This document shows, piece after piece, positions 17,369 through 25,733 of a DNA stretch of 36,410 bases. The notes beneath the pieces were generated by a model. That model made no database searches. It saw nothing but the letters and a program-made list of their open reading frames with translations, and was not told where the DNA came from. The stretch's first letter is position 1. The number at the start of each line of letters is the position of its first letter. Source of the stretch: an uncultured Prevotellaceae bacterium (GTDB taxonomy: Bacteria; Bacteroidota; Bacteroidia; Bacteroidales; Bacteroidaceae); NCBI GenBank assembly GCA_946625675.1, contig CAMOTI010000169.1:1-36410 (forward strand). The letters are read 5' to 3'. The translations under genes were made by a program, and so were the position numbers.

Positions 17369-18211
17369 ATGAAAAAAGTATTGATTTATTTATGCCTGAT
17401 GGCATTTCCTCTGGCATTGTCAGCCCAAAGCAAACGTGGCGACGTGAACTCGGACGGAAAAGTGGACATATCCGACATTGTGGCTGTGATTAACATCATA
17501 GCGACGGGAGGAGACGACATTGTGACTAAAACGGTCACATATGAGGTGGATGGAGTCGCATTCAACATGGTCAGTGTGGAAGGCGGCGTGTTTAAGATGG
17601 GGTCGGAGTCAGGCAACGATGATGAGAAACCCGTCCACGAAGTGAAGCTCAAAAGTTTCTCCATCGGTCAGACCGAGGTGACTCAGGAACTGTGGGAGAC
17701 CGTGATGGGCACGAACCCGTCGAAATGGAAAAGTCTGAAGCTGCCTGTGGAGAATGTGTCGTGGAACGACTGCCAGACCTTCATCACGAAGCTGAACACG
17801 CTGACCGGTCAGCAGTTCCGCCTGCCCACTGAGGCCGAGTGGGAGTATGCCGCCCGTGGCGGGAGCCAAAGCAAGGGCTATACCTACAGCGGCAGTAACA
17901 GCCTCGACGAAGTAGCGTGGTACTCATCAAACAGCGGTAGCAAGACTCATGAAGTGGCCACGAAGTCTCCGAACGAGCTGGGCATCTACGATATGACCGG
18001 CAACGTTTGGGAATGGTGCCAGGACTGGTATGGCGACAACTATTACGCTTGGTCTGTGATCATTAACCCTACCGGACCGTCCTCGGGCTCCTACCGCGTG
18101 TACCGTGGTGGCAGTTGGAGCCACTACGCGAGGTACTGTCGTGTGCCGATTCGCTGCAGCATCACCCCTGACTTCCGCAACTACGACCTCGGCTTGCGCC
18201 TTGCCCTTTGA
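17369..18211 (+). CDS. Secreted FGE-sulfatase (C-type-lectin fold) protein with a diversified C-terminus; probable DGR target
   Basis: This 280-aa protein has a signal peptide (MKKVLIYLCLMAFPLALSAQ) and no lipobox. Residues 23-44 (RGDVNSDGKVDISDIVAVINII) form a dockerin-like EF-hand repeat with Ca-binding residues. Residues 66-280 are a formylglycine-generating-enzyme-like domain (GGVFKMGSE, QTEVTQELWETVM, RLPTEAEWEYAARGG, DMTGNVWEWCQDWY, RVYRGGSW). This fold is the usual scaffold for variable proteins of diversity-generating retroelements. The tail after Trp250 is exceptional: residues 245, 251-253, 256, 263-266, 269 and 271-273 are Tyr, Ser, His, Tyr, Tyr, Cys, Ser, Ile, Thr, Phe, Asn, Tyr and Asp. 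All have codons ending in C, each derivable from AAC by changing only A. The final LGLRLAL is the typical conserved end. True FGE activity is unlikely; ligand display is inferred. Confidence 0.85.
   Translation: MKKVLIYLCLMAFPLALSAQSKRGDVNSDGKVDISDIVAVINIIATGGDDIVTKTVTYEVDGVAFNMVSVEGGVFKMGSESGNDDEKPVHEVKLKSFSIGQTEVTQELWETVMGTNPSKWKSLKLPVENVSWNDCQTFITKLNTLTGQQFRLPTEAEWEYAARGGSQSKGYTYSGSNSLDEVAWYSSNSGSKTHEVATKSPNELGIYDMTGNVWEWCQDWYGDNYYAWSVIINPTGPSSGSYRVYRGGSWSHYARYCRVPIRCSITPDFRNYDLGLRLAL
18095..18208 (+). other. Putative DGR variable region (VR)
   Basis: This is the 3' end of the FGE-like gene, from Arg243 to the last codon. Thirteen codons (residues 245, 251, 252, 253, 256, 263, 264, 265, 266, 269, 271, 272 and 273) all have C in the third position and varied bases at positions 1 and 2. 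That is the pattern left by adenine-specific mutagenic retrohoming of an AAC-rich template. Intervening codons are those usually fixed in this family (Arg, Gly, Trp, Ala, Pro). Pro260 and Ile261 could also come from A-containing codons. No template repeat is seen in the window. Confidence 0.7.
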
Positions 18212-18247
18212 GTTCCTGTCAAAAAAAGGAATAACAAACTAAAAGGA

Positions 18248-18316
18248 GCATTCCTGGTGCGGACAGGAAGAAAATTCCAATGAAAAGGAATTTTCACCGG
18301 TCCGCACCAGGAATGC
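18248..18316. repeat. Nested inverted repeat downstream of the variable region
   Basis: The outer arms (18248-18264 and 18300-18316) are a perfect 17-bp inverted repeat. An inner perfect 9-bp stem (gaaaattcc 18270-18278, ggaattttc 18287-18295) has an 8-nt loop. The element begins 37 bp after the stop codon of the FGE-like gene. A second possible pairing joins ttcctgtc (18213-18220) to gacaggaa (18262-18269). It may be a terminator, a mobile element end, or the hairpin/cruciform known downstream of VRs in some DGRs. There is no T-run directly after it, which argues against a simple terminator. Confidence 0.85.
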
Positions 18317-18478
18317 GACGCAAAAAAATATGTGCAGTTTAGGAATTTTGTACACTCGTTGGGAGACGATGGCTTGCAGGAGGCAGAGCTGAATCGGTTC
18401 CTGCGGGTTCATCGCAATTGACACCCGACACCGGGAGCGTGGATCTGGTGGAGGCACTGCCACCCGGAGGGGTGTTGG
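18317..18478 (+). pseudogene. Probable remnant of a DGR accessory ORF
   Basis: The frame starting at 18317 reads 34 codons to a TGA at 18419-18421. It includes KYVQFRNFVHSLGDDGLQEA followed by ELNRFLRVHRN. The ELNRFLRxHR block resembles the start of small proteins that, to my recollection, sit between the variable gene and the reverse transcriptase in Bacteroidota DGR cassettes. The possible ATG at 18313 is in another frame and stops early. Beyond the TGA, a shifted frame reads VDLVEALPPGG before a stop at 18476-18478, which may be the eroded remainder. No reverse transcriptase follows; the flavodoxin gene begins at 18528. The remnant identity is a family-based inference. Confidence 0.4.
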
Positions 18479-18527
18479 GTTGTTTGTAGAAAAAACTTAA
18501 ATACTAAATCGTAAATACAATCTTAAA

Positions 18528-19094
18528 ATGAAACGTATCCTTTTAATGATGGCAGTAGCTGTTGTAACGACACTGTCATGCACTGGGCAGAACCAGAACA
18601 AAACAAGTGAACAATCAAAAACTTCAGACATGAAGACATTAGTGACTTACTTTTCCGCCACAGGAACCACGAAAAAGGCTGCTCAGCAGCTGGCGGACAT
18701 CATCGGAGCCGACCTCTATGAGATCACGCCGGAAACACCATACACCGACGCAGACCTCGACTGGACCAACAAGCAGTCGCGCTCATCCGTCGAGATGAAG
18801 GACCTCAGCAGCCGGCCTGCCATCAAGGGAACCGTCGACAACCTCAGTCAGTATGACACCGTCTATATCGGATTCCCGATCTGGTGGTACACGGCACCTA
18901 CCATCATCAACACTTTCATCGAGGCCAACGACCTCAAGGGAAAGACTGTCGTGCCGTTTGCCACATCGGGCGGAAGCACCATCGAGAAGTCTTGTGAAGA
19001 CCTCAAGAAGACCTATCCCGGCCTGAAATGGAAACAAGGAAAACTGCTCAACTCCATCGACCGTGCTGAAATTGAGGCATGGGCCAAAGAATAA
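18528..19094 (+). CDS. Lipoprotein-type flavodoxin
   Basis: This 188-aa protein starts with a hydrophobic signal (MKRILLMMAVAVVTTLSC) ending in a lipobox-like LSC (Cys18), followed by a short polar linker. A flavodoxin domain covers about residues 36-188. The FMN phosphate loop is YFSATGTTKKAA (about 42-53), and the ring-binding loops are FPIWWYTAPT and FATSGGSTIEKS. The family carries low-potential electrons with FMN. The export signal is unusual for a flavodoxin; an internal ATG at residue 35 (MKTLVTYFS) could give a cytoplasmic form. The gene is convergent with the FMN-binding membrane protein and ends at a shared terminator. A joint redox role is inferred. Confidence 0.88.
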   Translation: MKRILLMMAVAVVTTLSCTGQNQNKTSEQSKTSDMKTLVTYFSATGTTKKAAQQLADIIGADLYEITPETPYTDADLDWTNKQSRSSVEMKDLSSRPAIKGTVDNLSQYDTVYIGFPIWWYTAPTIINTFIEANDLKGKTVVPFATSGGSTIEKSCEDLKKTYPGLKWKQGKLLNSIDRAEIEAWAKE

Positions 19095-19144
19095 ACGCTT
19101 GATGAGCATAGTTTATCCTTCATCGGCCTGAAAAGCCAGAACAT

Positions 19145-19183
19145 AAAAAACGTAGCCAGAGACAACCTGGCTACGTTTTTTTT
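19145..19183. terminator. Bidirectional terminator between convergent redox genes
   Basis: A 15-bp perfect stem (19145-19159 with 19167-19181) with a 7-nt loop has arms built from cgtagccag/ctggctacg flanked by A and T runs. It therefore gives a T-run on both strands. It lies 50 bp after the flavodoxin stop and 30 bp after the stop of the minus-strand FMN-binding gene. Confidence 0.92.
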
Positions 19184-19213
19184 AGGCTATTATATGGAAT
19201 GAACCCTCAATTC

Positions 19214-20329
19214 CTATAGGAACCGGTCTTCCGCCGTCTTCATCAGGGAACCAGTCGGGCATAGGAACCGGCAGTAGGGGCGTGGGATGAAAATGCTGAC
19301 AATGGTGCTTACGACGGCCAGCGCGATGACCACCCAAGAAGCTACCTGGACGATGAAAGCCTTGAAGAACTCATAGTCGATCCAGTCGAAATAGATGCCG
19401 CTGACCATCAGAATCATCAGAACCACCCAGAGAATACGCCGGAACCAACACAACCCTTTCAGTGTGGCTATCGACAACTTCCATTTCTTTTTGCTCAGCT
19501 TGCCTGCCAGGTCCTGCAAAGATCCGAAAGGACATATATGGGTGCAGTAGTGAGTCTTCTTGCCGAACAGTGGATAGATGAACGCGGTGATGAGCATGAT
19601 AATCGGAATGAGGTCCACCCACCAGTCCATACCGTTAGACAAGGCACGCAGGAACGTCGTGTAGTTCAGGAATGTGCCGCACCAGAAGCCCAGCACCCCC
19701 ACGTTCAGCAGCAGCTGGACCGTGCGGAACGTCTTTCCCTTGAAGAACAACGGGACGATCGCCCCCATCAACACCACGATAAGCTCGATGATGCTCTTTG
19801 CCGACAAGTCCATGGTGCCCAGTCCGGAGAAGGCGTCACCAGATTTGTCGGATTCCGGCATGTGGGCGCTGGCATACGACAGTCCGGCGCGTATGTTGGC
19901 CATGATGGCATTCGACGAGAACGTCGCGCCACTCACCGCGTCTACCTGCAGCTGCATGCCTTCCTCTATCGTCTTGTCTTTCCAGCTGGCGATAATCACC
20001 TGCGCCTCTTCGAAAAACTCAGGTGTCTCGTCGTTGGCCAGTGCTTTCAGGTCCACAATCTTGCCGTCCTTGATCCTCAACTCCATCGGGACAGGACCGG
20101 CATAACCGTCGACATCCTTGCACAGACTCGTCGTATTCACCACAATCGTGCCGTCGTCTTCAGTCTGAAGCACTTCTGCACCGGCGCCAGCCAGGCTGTC
20201 GGTTGTCAACTCAGTCTTACTCTCGCCTCCTATTTTTTGGCCCAGGAGCTTGCCGTTCTTCTGGATGGCTGCTACGGCCATCACGGCGATGCATATCAGC
20301 AGCATCACGATTTGTCGGATTCTCTTCAT
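19214..20329 (-). CDS. Membrane FMN-binding and 4Fe-4S protein (NosR/RnfG-like, NapH-like)
   Basis: This 371-aa protein has an N-terminal membrane anchor (about residues 5-21). An FMN-binding domain (about 60-155) carries VSGATFSS (132-139), where Thr136 would be covalently flavinylated. Five or so membrane segments follow. Two CxxxCP motifs, CTHICPFGSL (Cys262, Cys266) and CRFLCPTGSL (Cys353, Cys357), match NosR/NapH-type polyferredoxin membrane proteins. It probably moves electrons across the inner membrane to an extracytoplasmic flavin. The partner and acceptor are unknown; the convergent flavodoxin lipoprotein is an obvious candidate. It has its own promoter at 20365-20395. Confidence 0.88.
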   Translation of the reverse strand: MKRIRQIVMLLICIAVMAVAAIQKNGKLLGQKIGGESKTELTTDSLAGAGAEVLQTEDDGTIVVNTTSLCKDVDGYAGPVPMELRIKDGKIVDLKALANDETPEFFEEAQVIIASWKDKTIEEGMQLQVDAVSGATFSSNAIMANIRAGLSYASAHMPESDKSGDAFSGLGTMDLSAKSIIELIVVLMGAIVPLFFKGKTFRTVQLLLNVGVLGFWCGTFLNYTTFLRALSNGMDWWVDLIPIIMLITAFIYPLFGKKTHYCTHICPFGSLQDLAGKLSKKKWKLSIATLKGLCWFRRILWVVLMILMVSGIYFDWIDYEFFKAFIVQVASWVVIALAVVSTIVSIFIPRPYCRFLCPTGSLMKTAEDRFL

Positions 20330-20364
20330 ATATATAAATTTTGGCTTTCTCGCTTTTCGGGCAA

Positions 20365-20395
20365 CAAATTTAGGAATTTATTTTCATTTCTCAAA
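20365..20395 (-). promoter_or_regulatory. Bacteroidota-type promoter for the FMN-binding membrane protein gene
   Basis: On the minus strand TTTG at 20395-20392 is followed after 19 nt by TAAATTTG at 20372-20365, matching both consensus boxes. The start codon at 20329 is about 36 nt downstream of the -7 box, so the leader is short. Confidence 0.75.
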
Positions 20396-20781
20396 ATCAT
20401 TCATGAAAAAAGCCCTTTTTGCCCGTGTATAATCCACGGATGAAACACTGCTCTTTTTGACTGCCAAGAAACGGTGCTGGTTTAGCGTAATAATCCGAAA
20501 ATGTGTGTGATAACAGCCTGTGGAAACATTTTTGCACAACTTTGAAAACATTTTTACATTATTGAATATGATACGCGTACACATAAAGAAACAATTATTA
20601 ACTTTTGTTCGGTTTTTTTGTGATAATTTTGTACCGTCGAAAAATAGCCGACGAAAACGCTTCTTTTCTGACTGATTGCAATGGTTAGACTTCGGCAGAA
20701 ACCGCTTTCGACTACTAACACGTCCGACACAATAATAACACGAAAATATTTCTATTAATTACTAACTAAAAATTCAAACTA
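20396..20781. other. Divergent regulatory region between the FMN-binding gene and susC
   Basis: No gene is seen. Two near-copies of gaaacatttttgcaca / gaaaacatttttacatt occur between about 20522 and 20562, upstream of the susC promoter, and could be binding sites. The predicted susC transcript has an untranslated leader of about 140 nt, which includes short pairings such as cgtcg/cgacg near 20635-20655. No regulator gene (hybrid two-component or anti-sigma type) lies in the window. Confidence 0.4.
20604..20631 (+). promoter_or_regulatory. Probable susC promoter
   Basis: TAATTTTG at 20624-20631 matches the TAnnTTTG -7 consensus. A TTTG at 20604-20607 lies 16 nt upstream, which is shorter than the usual 19-21, so the -33 part is uncertain. 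It is placed to drive the whole susC-to-GH5 run. Confidence 0.55.
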
Positions 20782-23700
20782 ATGAGAAAGACGTTTCTTT
20801 TCAAAGTTGCAGTGATAGCGCTTTTCCTGCTCTTCCCTGCAATGAATGTGATGCAAGCGGGCTTGATCTCTGCACGTGCAATCAAGGGTACGGTGGTTGA
20901 TGCGGCTAACGACGAGCCGCTCATCGCTGCTTCCGTACAGGTTGAAGGCACATCGAAGGGAATGATGACCGACATGAACGGTAACTTCACCCTTGATGTC
21001 AACGACGGAGAGACGCTTGTAGTGACTTACGTCGGCTATGTCACCCAGCGGATCGTAATCCAGGGACAGACAAACCTGACCATTCGAATGGTGGAAGACT
21101 CACAGCTGCTCAACGAGGTGGTGGTAGTGGGTTACGGCACGATGCAGAAAAAACTCGTCACTGGAGCCACCATCCAGGTTAAAGGTGAGGATGTGCAGAA
21201 ACTGAACACCACCTCGCCCCTGCAGGCACTTCAGGGACAGACACCGGGTATGGCCATCGTCTCCACTTCCGGACAGCCGGGTGAGGGCATGAAGGTCACA
21301 ATCCGTGGTCTCGGTACGACCGGAGACTCAGGTCCTCTCTACATCATCGATGGTGTCCGCGGTGACATCAGCACCGTCAACCCTGCCGACATCGAACGTA
21401 TTGACGTGCTCAAGGACGCAGCTAGTGCTGCCATCTACGGTAGTCAGTCTGCCAACGGTGTCGTGCTCGTGACGACCAAGAACGGTAAGGACGGTAAGGC
21501 TGTCGTTTCGTTCGACGGATATATCGGATGGCAGAACGTGGCTCGTAAGGCGAAGATGCTCAACTCGAAGCAGTACATGGCCATCATGGACGAGCAGAAC
21601 GTCAACTCGGGCAGCACACCTTACGACTGGACAAGCTACACCAGCATCTACGACAAGGACGGCAAAGTATATGACACCGACTGGGTGGACCAGATGTTCA
21701 AGGACAATGCCAAGCAGCAGAGCTACACCATCGGTGTAACGGGTGGAAACGCAAAGAACACCTATGCTCTCTCTCTCGGATACATGAGCCAGGAAGGTAT
21801 CATCGGTGGCAGCAAGGTAAGTAACTATGAGCGCTACAACTTCAGACTCAATGCCGACCAGGACATCATCGAGAACTTCCTCAAGGTCGGTGAGCAGGTC
21901 AGCTTCGTCTACGACAAGAAGCGGGGTATCAGCGTCGGCAACCAGTACAACAACACGCTGCGCAGTGCATTCGGAACCAGCCCGCTCGCACCAGTCTACA
22001 GCGACAACAACATCTACGACAGCCCGTATAACGACACGAGCAACAGCGACTGGTACAACGCGGACGGCAACCCCTACGGTGCCATGATGACTACGGTGAA
22101 CAACAAGTCGAAGAACGCCTATTTCTCTGGCAACGTATATGCTGAGATGCAGCTTATCAAGGACCTCAAGTTCCGCACCACTTTCGGAGCGCGCTACACT
22201 TCAACAGACTACCGCAGCTTCACTCCGCTCTACCACTTCTCCATCTACTCTTTCAACGACACCCGCACCTCGGCTGCTCAGAGCAAGAATGACGGATGGG
22301 AACTCACATGGACCAACACCTTAAATTATAAGTTTGACCTCGCCAGCGACCATCACTTCGACGCGTTGCTCGGTATGGAGTCCTACCGCACAGAGGGGTC
22401 CTCACTCTATGCCGCCAACGGATACCTTCGCGACGGCTTCGACTCATGGAAATATGCCTACGTGAGCAACGGTACGGCTCAGAGCACAGAGGACGGGCTC
22501 AACGCAAGCGGAACTCCTTGGGACGAGACACGCATGATGAGTTACTTCGGACGACTCAGCTGGAACTACAACGAGAAGTACATGGCTACGGCAACACTCC
22601 GTGCCGACGGTTCCAGCCGATTCGCGAAAGGTCACAGATGGGGTTGGTTCCCTTCAGTCAGTGCAGGATGGATCATCTCCAATGAGAACTGGTACAAGCC
22701 TGTAGCCAGCTTCATGGACTACTTCAAACTCAGAGCCAGCTGGGGACAGGTGGGTAACCAGAACATCGGTAACTACATGTACTCCGCTCCGGTCTCTTTC
22801 TCTAACCGCTACTACAACTTCGGTACCACACTCGGCAGCGCTGCCGACCAATGGGGTTCTTATGTCAGCCGTCTGGCAAACGAGGACATCACATGGGAAA
22901 CATCTGAGCAATGGGACCTCGGATTCGACGCACGCTTCTTCAACAGCAAGCTCAACATGACATTCGACTGGTACTACAAGACGACGAAGGACTGGCTCGT
23001 TCAGCCGCCTATTCTCGCCACCGTCGGAACAGGTGCACCTTATATTAATGGAGGCGACGTGAAGAACGTAGGTATCGAGCTCGGACTCGGATGGAGAGAC
23101 CACATCGGAAAGGACTTCAACTACTACGTCAACGCCAACTTCGCATACAACCACAACAAGGTGGGCAACATACCGAACGAGGATGGAATCATCCACGGAC
23201 AGACCAACATGCTATACGACAACTCGGGCGAGTTCTATCGTGCAAGCAACGGTGAGCCTATCGGATACTTCTGGGGCTACAAGACAGCCGGGCTCTTCCA
23301 GAACGAACAGGAAATCAACGACTGGATCGCCGCTGGAAACGGTGTGCTGCAGTCAGACGTGAAGCCGGGTGACGTCAAATACTATGACATCAACCACGAC
23401 GGACAAATCAACGACGCCGACAAAGTCAACCTCGGTAACGGTATGCCGAGCTGGACTTACGGATTCTCACTCGGATTTGACTGGAAAAACTTCGACTTCT
23501 CAGTCACTGCAAACGGACTGGCCGGATACAAGATCGTGCAGAGCTACCGCAACGTAGGCTCGACTACAGCTAACTACACCACTGAGATCCTGAAACGATG
23601 GACGGGTGAGGGAACGTCAAACAAGATTCCACGTGTCACCAACACCAACATCAACTACCAGTTCTCCGACCTCTTCCTGCACAAGGGAGACTTCCTCCGC

Positions 23701-23925
23701 TTGTCGAACCTCACCATCGGATATGACTTCGCAGACCTCATGGCTTGCAAGTATATCAGCCAGTGCAGACTCTACTTCCAGATTCAGAACCTCTTCACAC
23801 TCACTAAGTACAACGGAATGGACCCGGAAATCGGTTACGGTATGGACGGATGGGTTTCGGGTATCGACCTCGGATACTATCCGCGTCCGCGCACCTTCCT
23901 CGTGGGTGTCAACCTCAAGTTCTAA
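20782..23925 (+). CDS. SusC-family TonB-dependent outer-membrane receptor
   Basis: This 1047-aa protein has a signal peptide (about 1-33) and a carboxypeptidase-D regulatory-like beta-sandwich (about 34-105: IKGTVVDAANDEPLIAASVQ, TDMNGNFTLDV). A TonB-box-like NEVVVVGYGT (111-120) is followed by the plug domain (LQALQGQTPGM, IRGLGTTG, IDGVRGD, DAASAAIYGSQSANGVVLVTTK). A 22-strand barrel ends in RPRTFLVGVNLKF, with the terminal Phe typical of outer-membrane proteins. It imports oligosaccharides using TonB energy. It is followed 65 bp later by its SusD partner. The substrate is not readable from the receptor itself; the GH5 enzyme downstream suggests a beta-glucan-type polymer. Confidence 0.96.
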   Translation: MRKTFLFKVAVIALFLLFPAMNVMQAGLISARAIKGTVVDAANDEPLIAASVQVEGTSKGMMTDMNGNFTLDVNDGETLVVTYVGYVTQRIVIQGQTNLTIRMVEDSQLLNEVVVVGYGTMQKKLVTGATIQVKGEDVQKLNTTSPLQALQGQTPGMAIVSTSGQPGEGMKVTIRGLGTTGDSGPLYIIDGVRGDISTVNPADIERIDVLKDAASAAIYGSQSANGVVLVTTKNGKDGKAVVSFDGYIGWQNVARKAKMLNSKQYMAIMDEQNVNSGSTPYDWTSYTSIYDKDGKVYDTDWVDQMFKDNAKQQSYTIGVTGGNAKNTYALSLGYMSQEGIIGGSKVSNYERYNFRLNADQDIIENFLKVGEQVSFVYDKKRGISVGNQYNNTLRSAFGTSPLAPVYSDNNIYDSPYNDTSNSDWYNADGNPYGAMMTTVNNKSKNAYFSGNVYAEMQLIKDLKFRTTFGARYTSTDYRSFTPLYHFSIYSFNDTRTSAAQSKNDGWELTWTNTLNYKFDLASDHHFDALLGMESYRTEGSSLYAANGYLRDGFDSWKYAYVSNGTAQSTEDGLNASGTPWDETRMMSYFGRLSWNYNEKYMATATLRADGSSRFAKGHRWGWFPSVSAGWIISNENWYKPVASFMDYFKLRASWGQVGNQNIGNYMYSAPVSFSNRYYNFGTTLGSAADQWGSYVSRLANEDITWETSEQWDLGFDARFFNSKLNMTFDWYYKTTKDWLVQPPILATVGTGAPYINGGDVKNVGIELGLGWRDHIGKDFNYYVNANFAYNHNKVGNIPNEDGIIHGQTNMLYDNSGEFYRASNGEPIGYFWGYKTAGLFQNEQEINDWIAAGNGVLQSDVKPGDVKYYDINHDGQINDADKVNLGNGMPSWTYGFSLGFDWKNFDFSVTANGLAGYKIVQSYRNVGSTTANYTTEILKRWTGEGTSNKIPRVTNTNINYQFSDLFLHKGDFLRLSNLTIGYDFADLMACKYISQCRLYFQIQNLFTLTKYNGMDPEIGYGMDGWVSGIDLGYYPRPRTFLVGVNLKF

Positions 23926-23990
23926 TCCAAGATTCTGTATGAATAAGTAATCAACGATTATGTTATACCTTTTATAATAAAGAAGCAATT

Positions 23991-25703
23991 ATGAAATCGA
24001 AAATATTGAATTTTGCCGCACTGGGATTGATCATGCTCGCTACAGCATCTTGTGGGGACAGTTGGCTCGAGGTGGAGTCTAAGACGGAGTCTACTACCGA
24101 CAACTACTTCAAGAGCGAAAGCGATGCTGCCCGTGCGCTGATCGGATGCTACGACGGATGGCAGTGCACCATCTCAAACGGACCTACTTTCAGCCTGCAT
24201 TACCTCACAGAGCTGATGGGAGACCAGTGCTTCGGAGGTACGGGAGCGAACGACGTCCGCAACTCACAGGTGGTCGACCGATGGGACATCGCACAGGACC
24301 CTTCACAGGTCAACCTCTTCAACGACCTCTGGGGATACTACTATGCTGCAATTTACAGATGCAACGAACTTCTCGCGCATGAGGAACAGATTGCATGGAC
24401 TTCTGACGCGACGAGAGGCCAGTATATGGGAGAGGCCAGGGCACTGAGAGCCATCTGCTACTTCGACCTCGTTCGTCTGTTCGAGAACGTGCCACTGCTG
24501 ACATCTCCGTCATCTGAGAACCTCCCACAGGCGGAGCCGGCGGAGGTGTACGCTCAGATCGTGGCCGACCTCAAATACGCTGCCGCCAACATCCCTGCTG
24601 ACGCATATCCTAAGAGCGGGGCTGCGGAAAACGACGGACGTATCACGCCTTATGCCGCCAAAGCGCTCCTCGCACGTGTCTACCTCTTCTATAACGGTGT
24701 GTACGGTGCAGAACCGGGCGACCTCACTAAGGCGGAGGCGCTACAGGGGCTTGAGGATATCGTCGCTTCTAAGGAGTATTCACTCGTTCCGCTTTACAAG
24801 AACCTCTGGTATTGTGCCAGCACAACGGCTGACGAAAACCACAACGAGGTGTCTACGTATGCGGGAGACGGTAACTCCGAGGTCATACTCGCACAGAAAT
24901 TCAACTACACGTCTGACTATAACGGAAACGCAGGTGGTAACAACGGCATCCAGATGTTCTCCATCCGTGGAGGCACTTTCAAGGCACCTTACGGACAAGG
25001 ATGGGGTGGAGCTACAGTACCGAAGTATGTCGTGGCTTCCTATCCTATGGGCGACCAGCGCCGCACGGCCAGCGTCATCGACCTCAAGTCGGAGGGTATC
25101 GAGGACATGGACGAGTACCAGAAGGCACTGCCCGACCAGCGCGAGTACACTGGCTATTTCAACAAGAAATACACTGCACGCTCGAAGTACTTCCAGCAGA
25201 CTGACGGAAGCTGGAACCTCACGCACTACTACAACGACGTGATGGCGGGTGACTTCCAGATTTCACAGCCCATCGACTATGTCATCATGCGGTATGCCGA
25301 CGTGCTGCTCATGGCTGCTGAGCTCGGAAGCCAGAACGCACAGAGCTACTTCAACCAGGTGCGTCAGCGCGCTTTCATGGAGGACGACGGACAGGGCAAT
25401 GCAGTCCTGGGTGGCTACTACCAGGTGAAGAGCCCTACGAAGGAGAACATCCTCGAAGAACGTAAGCTCGAGTTCGCATTCGAGGGACAGCGGTGGTTCG
25501 ACATACGCCGGCAGGACGCCAACGGAGCCTATGCGGCGAACGCCATCGCTGCAGCGAACGGAGAAGTAGTTCTGTCGGGAGGAAGTGAGGAAACCATGAA
25601 CTACGTGCCGGCTAACGTCACTTCCAAGCGGGGTTTCCTCCAGATTCCTAACACCCAGATTCAGCTCTCCAACGGAGTGCTCAAGCAGAATGAGGGATGG
25701 TAA
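23991..25703 (+). CDS. SusD-family surface glycan-binding lipoprotein
   Basis: This 570-aa lipoprotein has its lipobox at ATASC (Cys21). It shows the SusD plan: an N-terminal helical part with WLEVESKTES and the DNYFKSESDAARALIGCYDGW segment, TPR-like helices (YMGEARALRAICYFDLVRLFENVPLL), and the C-terminal signature ENILEERKLEFAFEGQRWFDIRR followed by a short tail. It caps the SusC barrel and binds the glycan at the cell surface. It is 65 bp downstream of susC and 30 bp upstream of the next lipoprotein gene, so all are likely co-transcribed. Confidence 0.96.
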   Translation: MKSKILNFAALGLIMLATASCGDSWLEVESKTESTTDNYFKSESDAARALIGCYDGWQCTISNGPTFSLHYLTELMGDQCFGGTGANDVRNSQVVDRWDIAQDPSQVNLFNDLWGYYYAAIYRCNELLAHEEQIAWTSDATRGQYMGEARALRAICYFDLVRLFENVPLLTSPSSENLPQAEPAEVYAQIVADLKYAAANIPADAYPKSGAAENDGRITPYAAKALLARVYLFYNGVYGAEPGDLTKAEALQGLEDIVASKEYSLVPLYKNLWYCASTTADENHNEVSTYAGDGNSEVILAQKFNYTSDYNGNAGGNNGIQMFSIRGGTFKAPYGQGWGGATVPKYVVASYPMGDQRRTASVIDLKSEGIEDMDEYQKALPDQREYTGYFNKKYTARSKYFQQTDGSWNLTHYYNDVMAGDFQISQPIDYVIMRYADVLLMAAELGSQNAQSYFNQVRQRAFMEDDGQGNAVLGGYYQVKSPTKENILEERKLEFAFEGQRWFDIRRQDANGAYAANAIAAANGEVVLSGGSEETMNYVPANVTSKRGFLQIPNTQIQLSNGVLKQNEGW

Positions 25704-25733
25704 GACTTTCATTAACTATTTAATCGAAAACGT

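Noticed and set aside
17369-18094. True formylglycine-generating enzyme (sulfatase activator)
   Set aside because: The fold is right, but the diversified tail, dockerin-like repeat and export signal point to a binding protein. No sulfatase gene is in the window, and the active-site cysteine pair was not seen.
18212-18527. Search for a DGR template repeat next to the variable region
   Set aside because: No second copy of the conserved GGCAGTTGG or CTCGGCTTGCGC blocks was found here or elsewhere in the window by eye.
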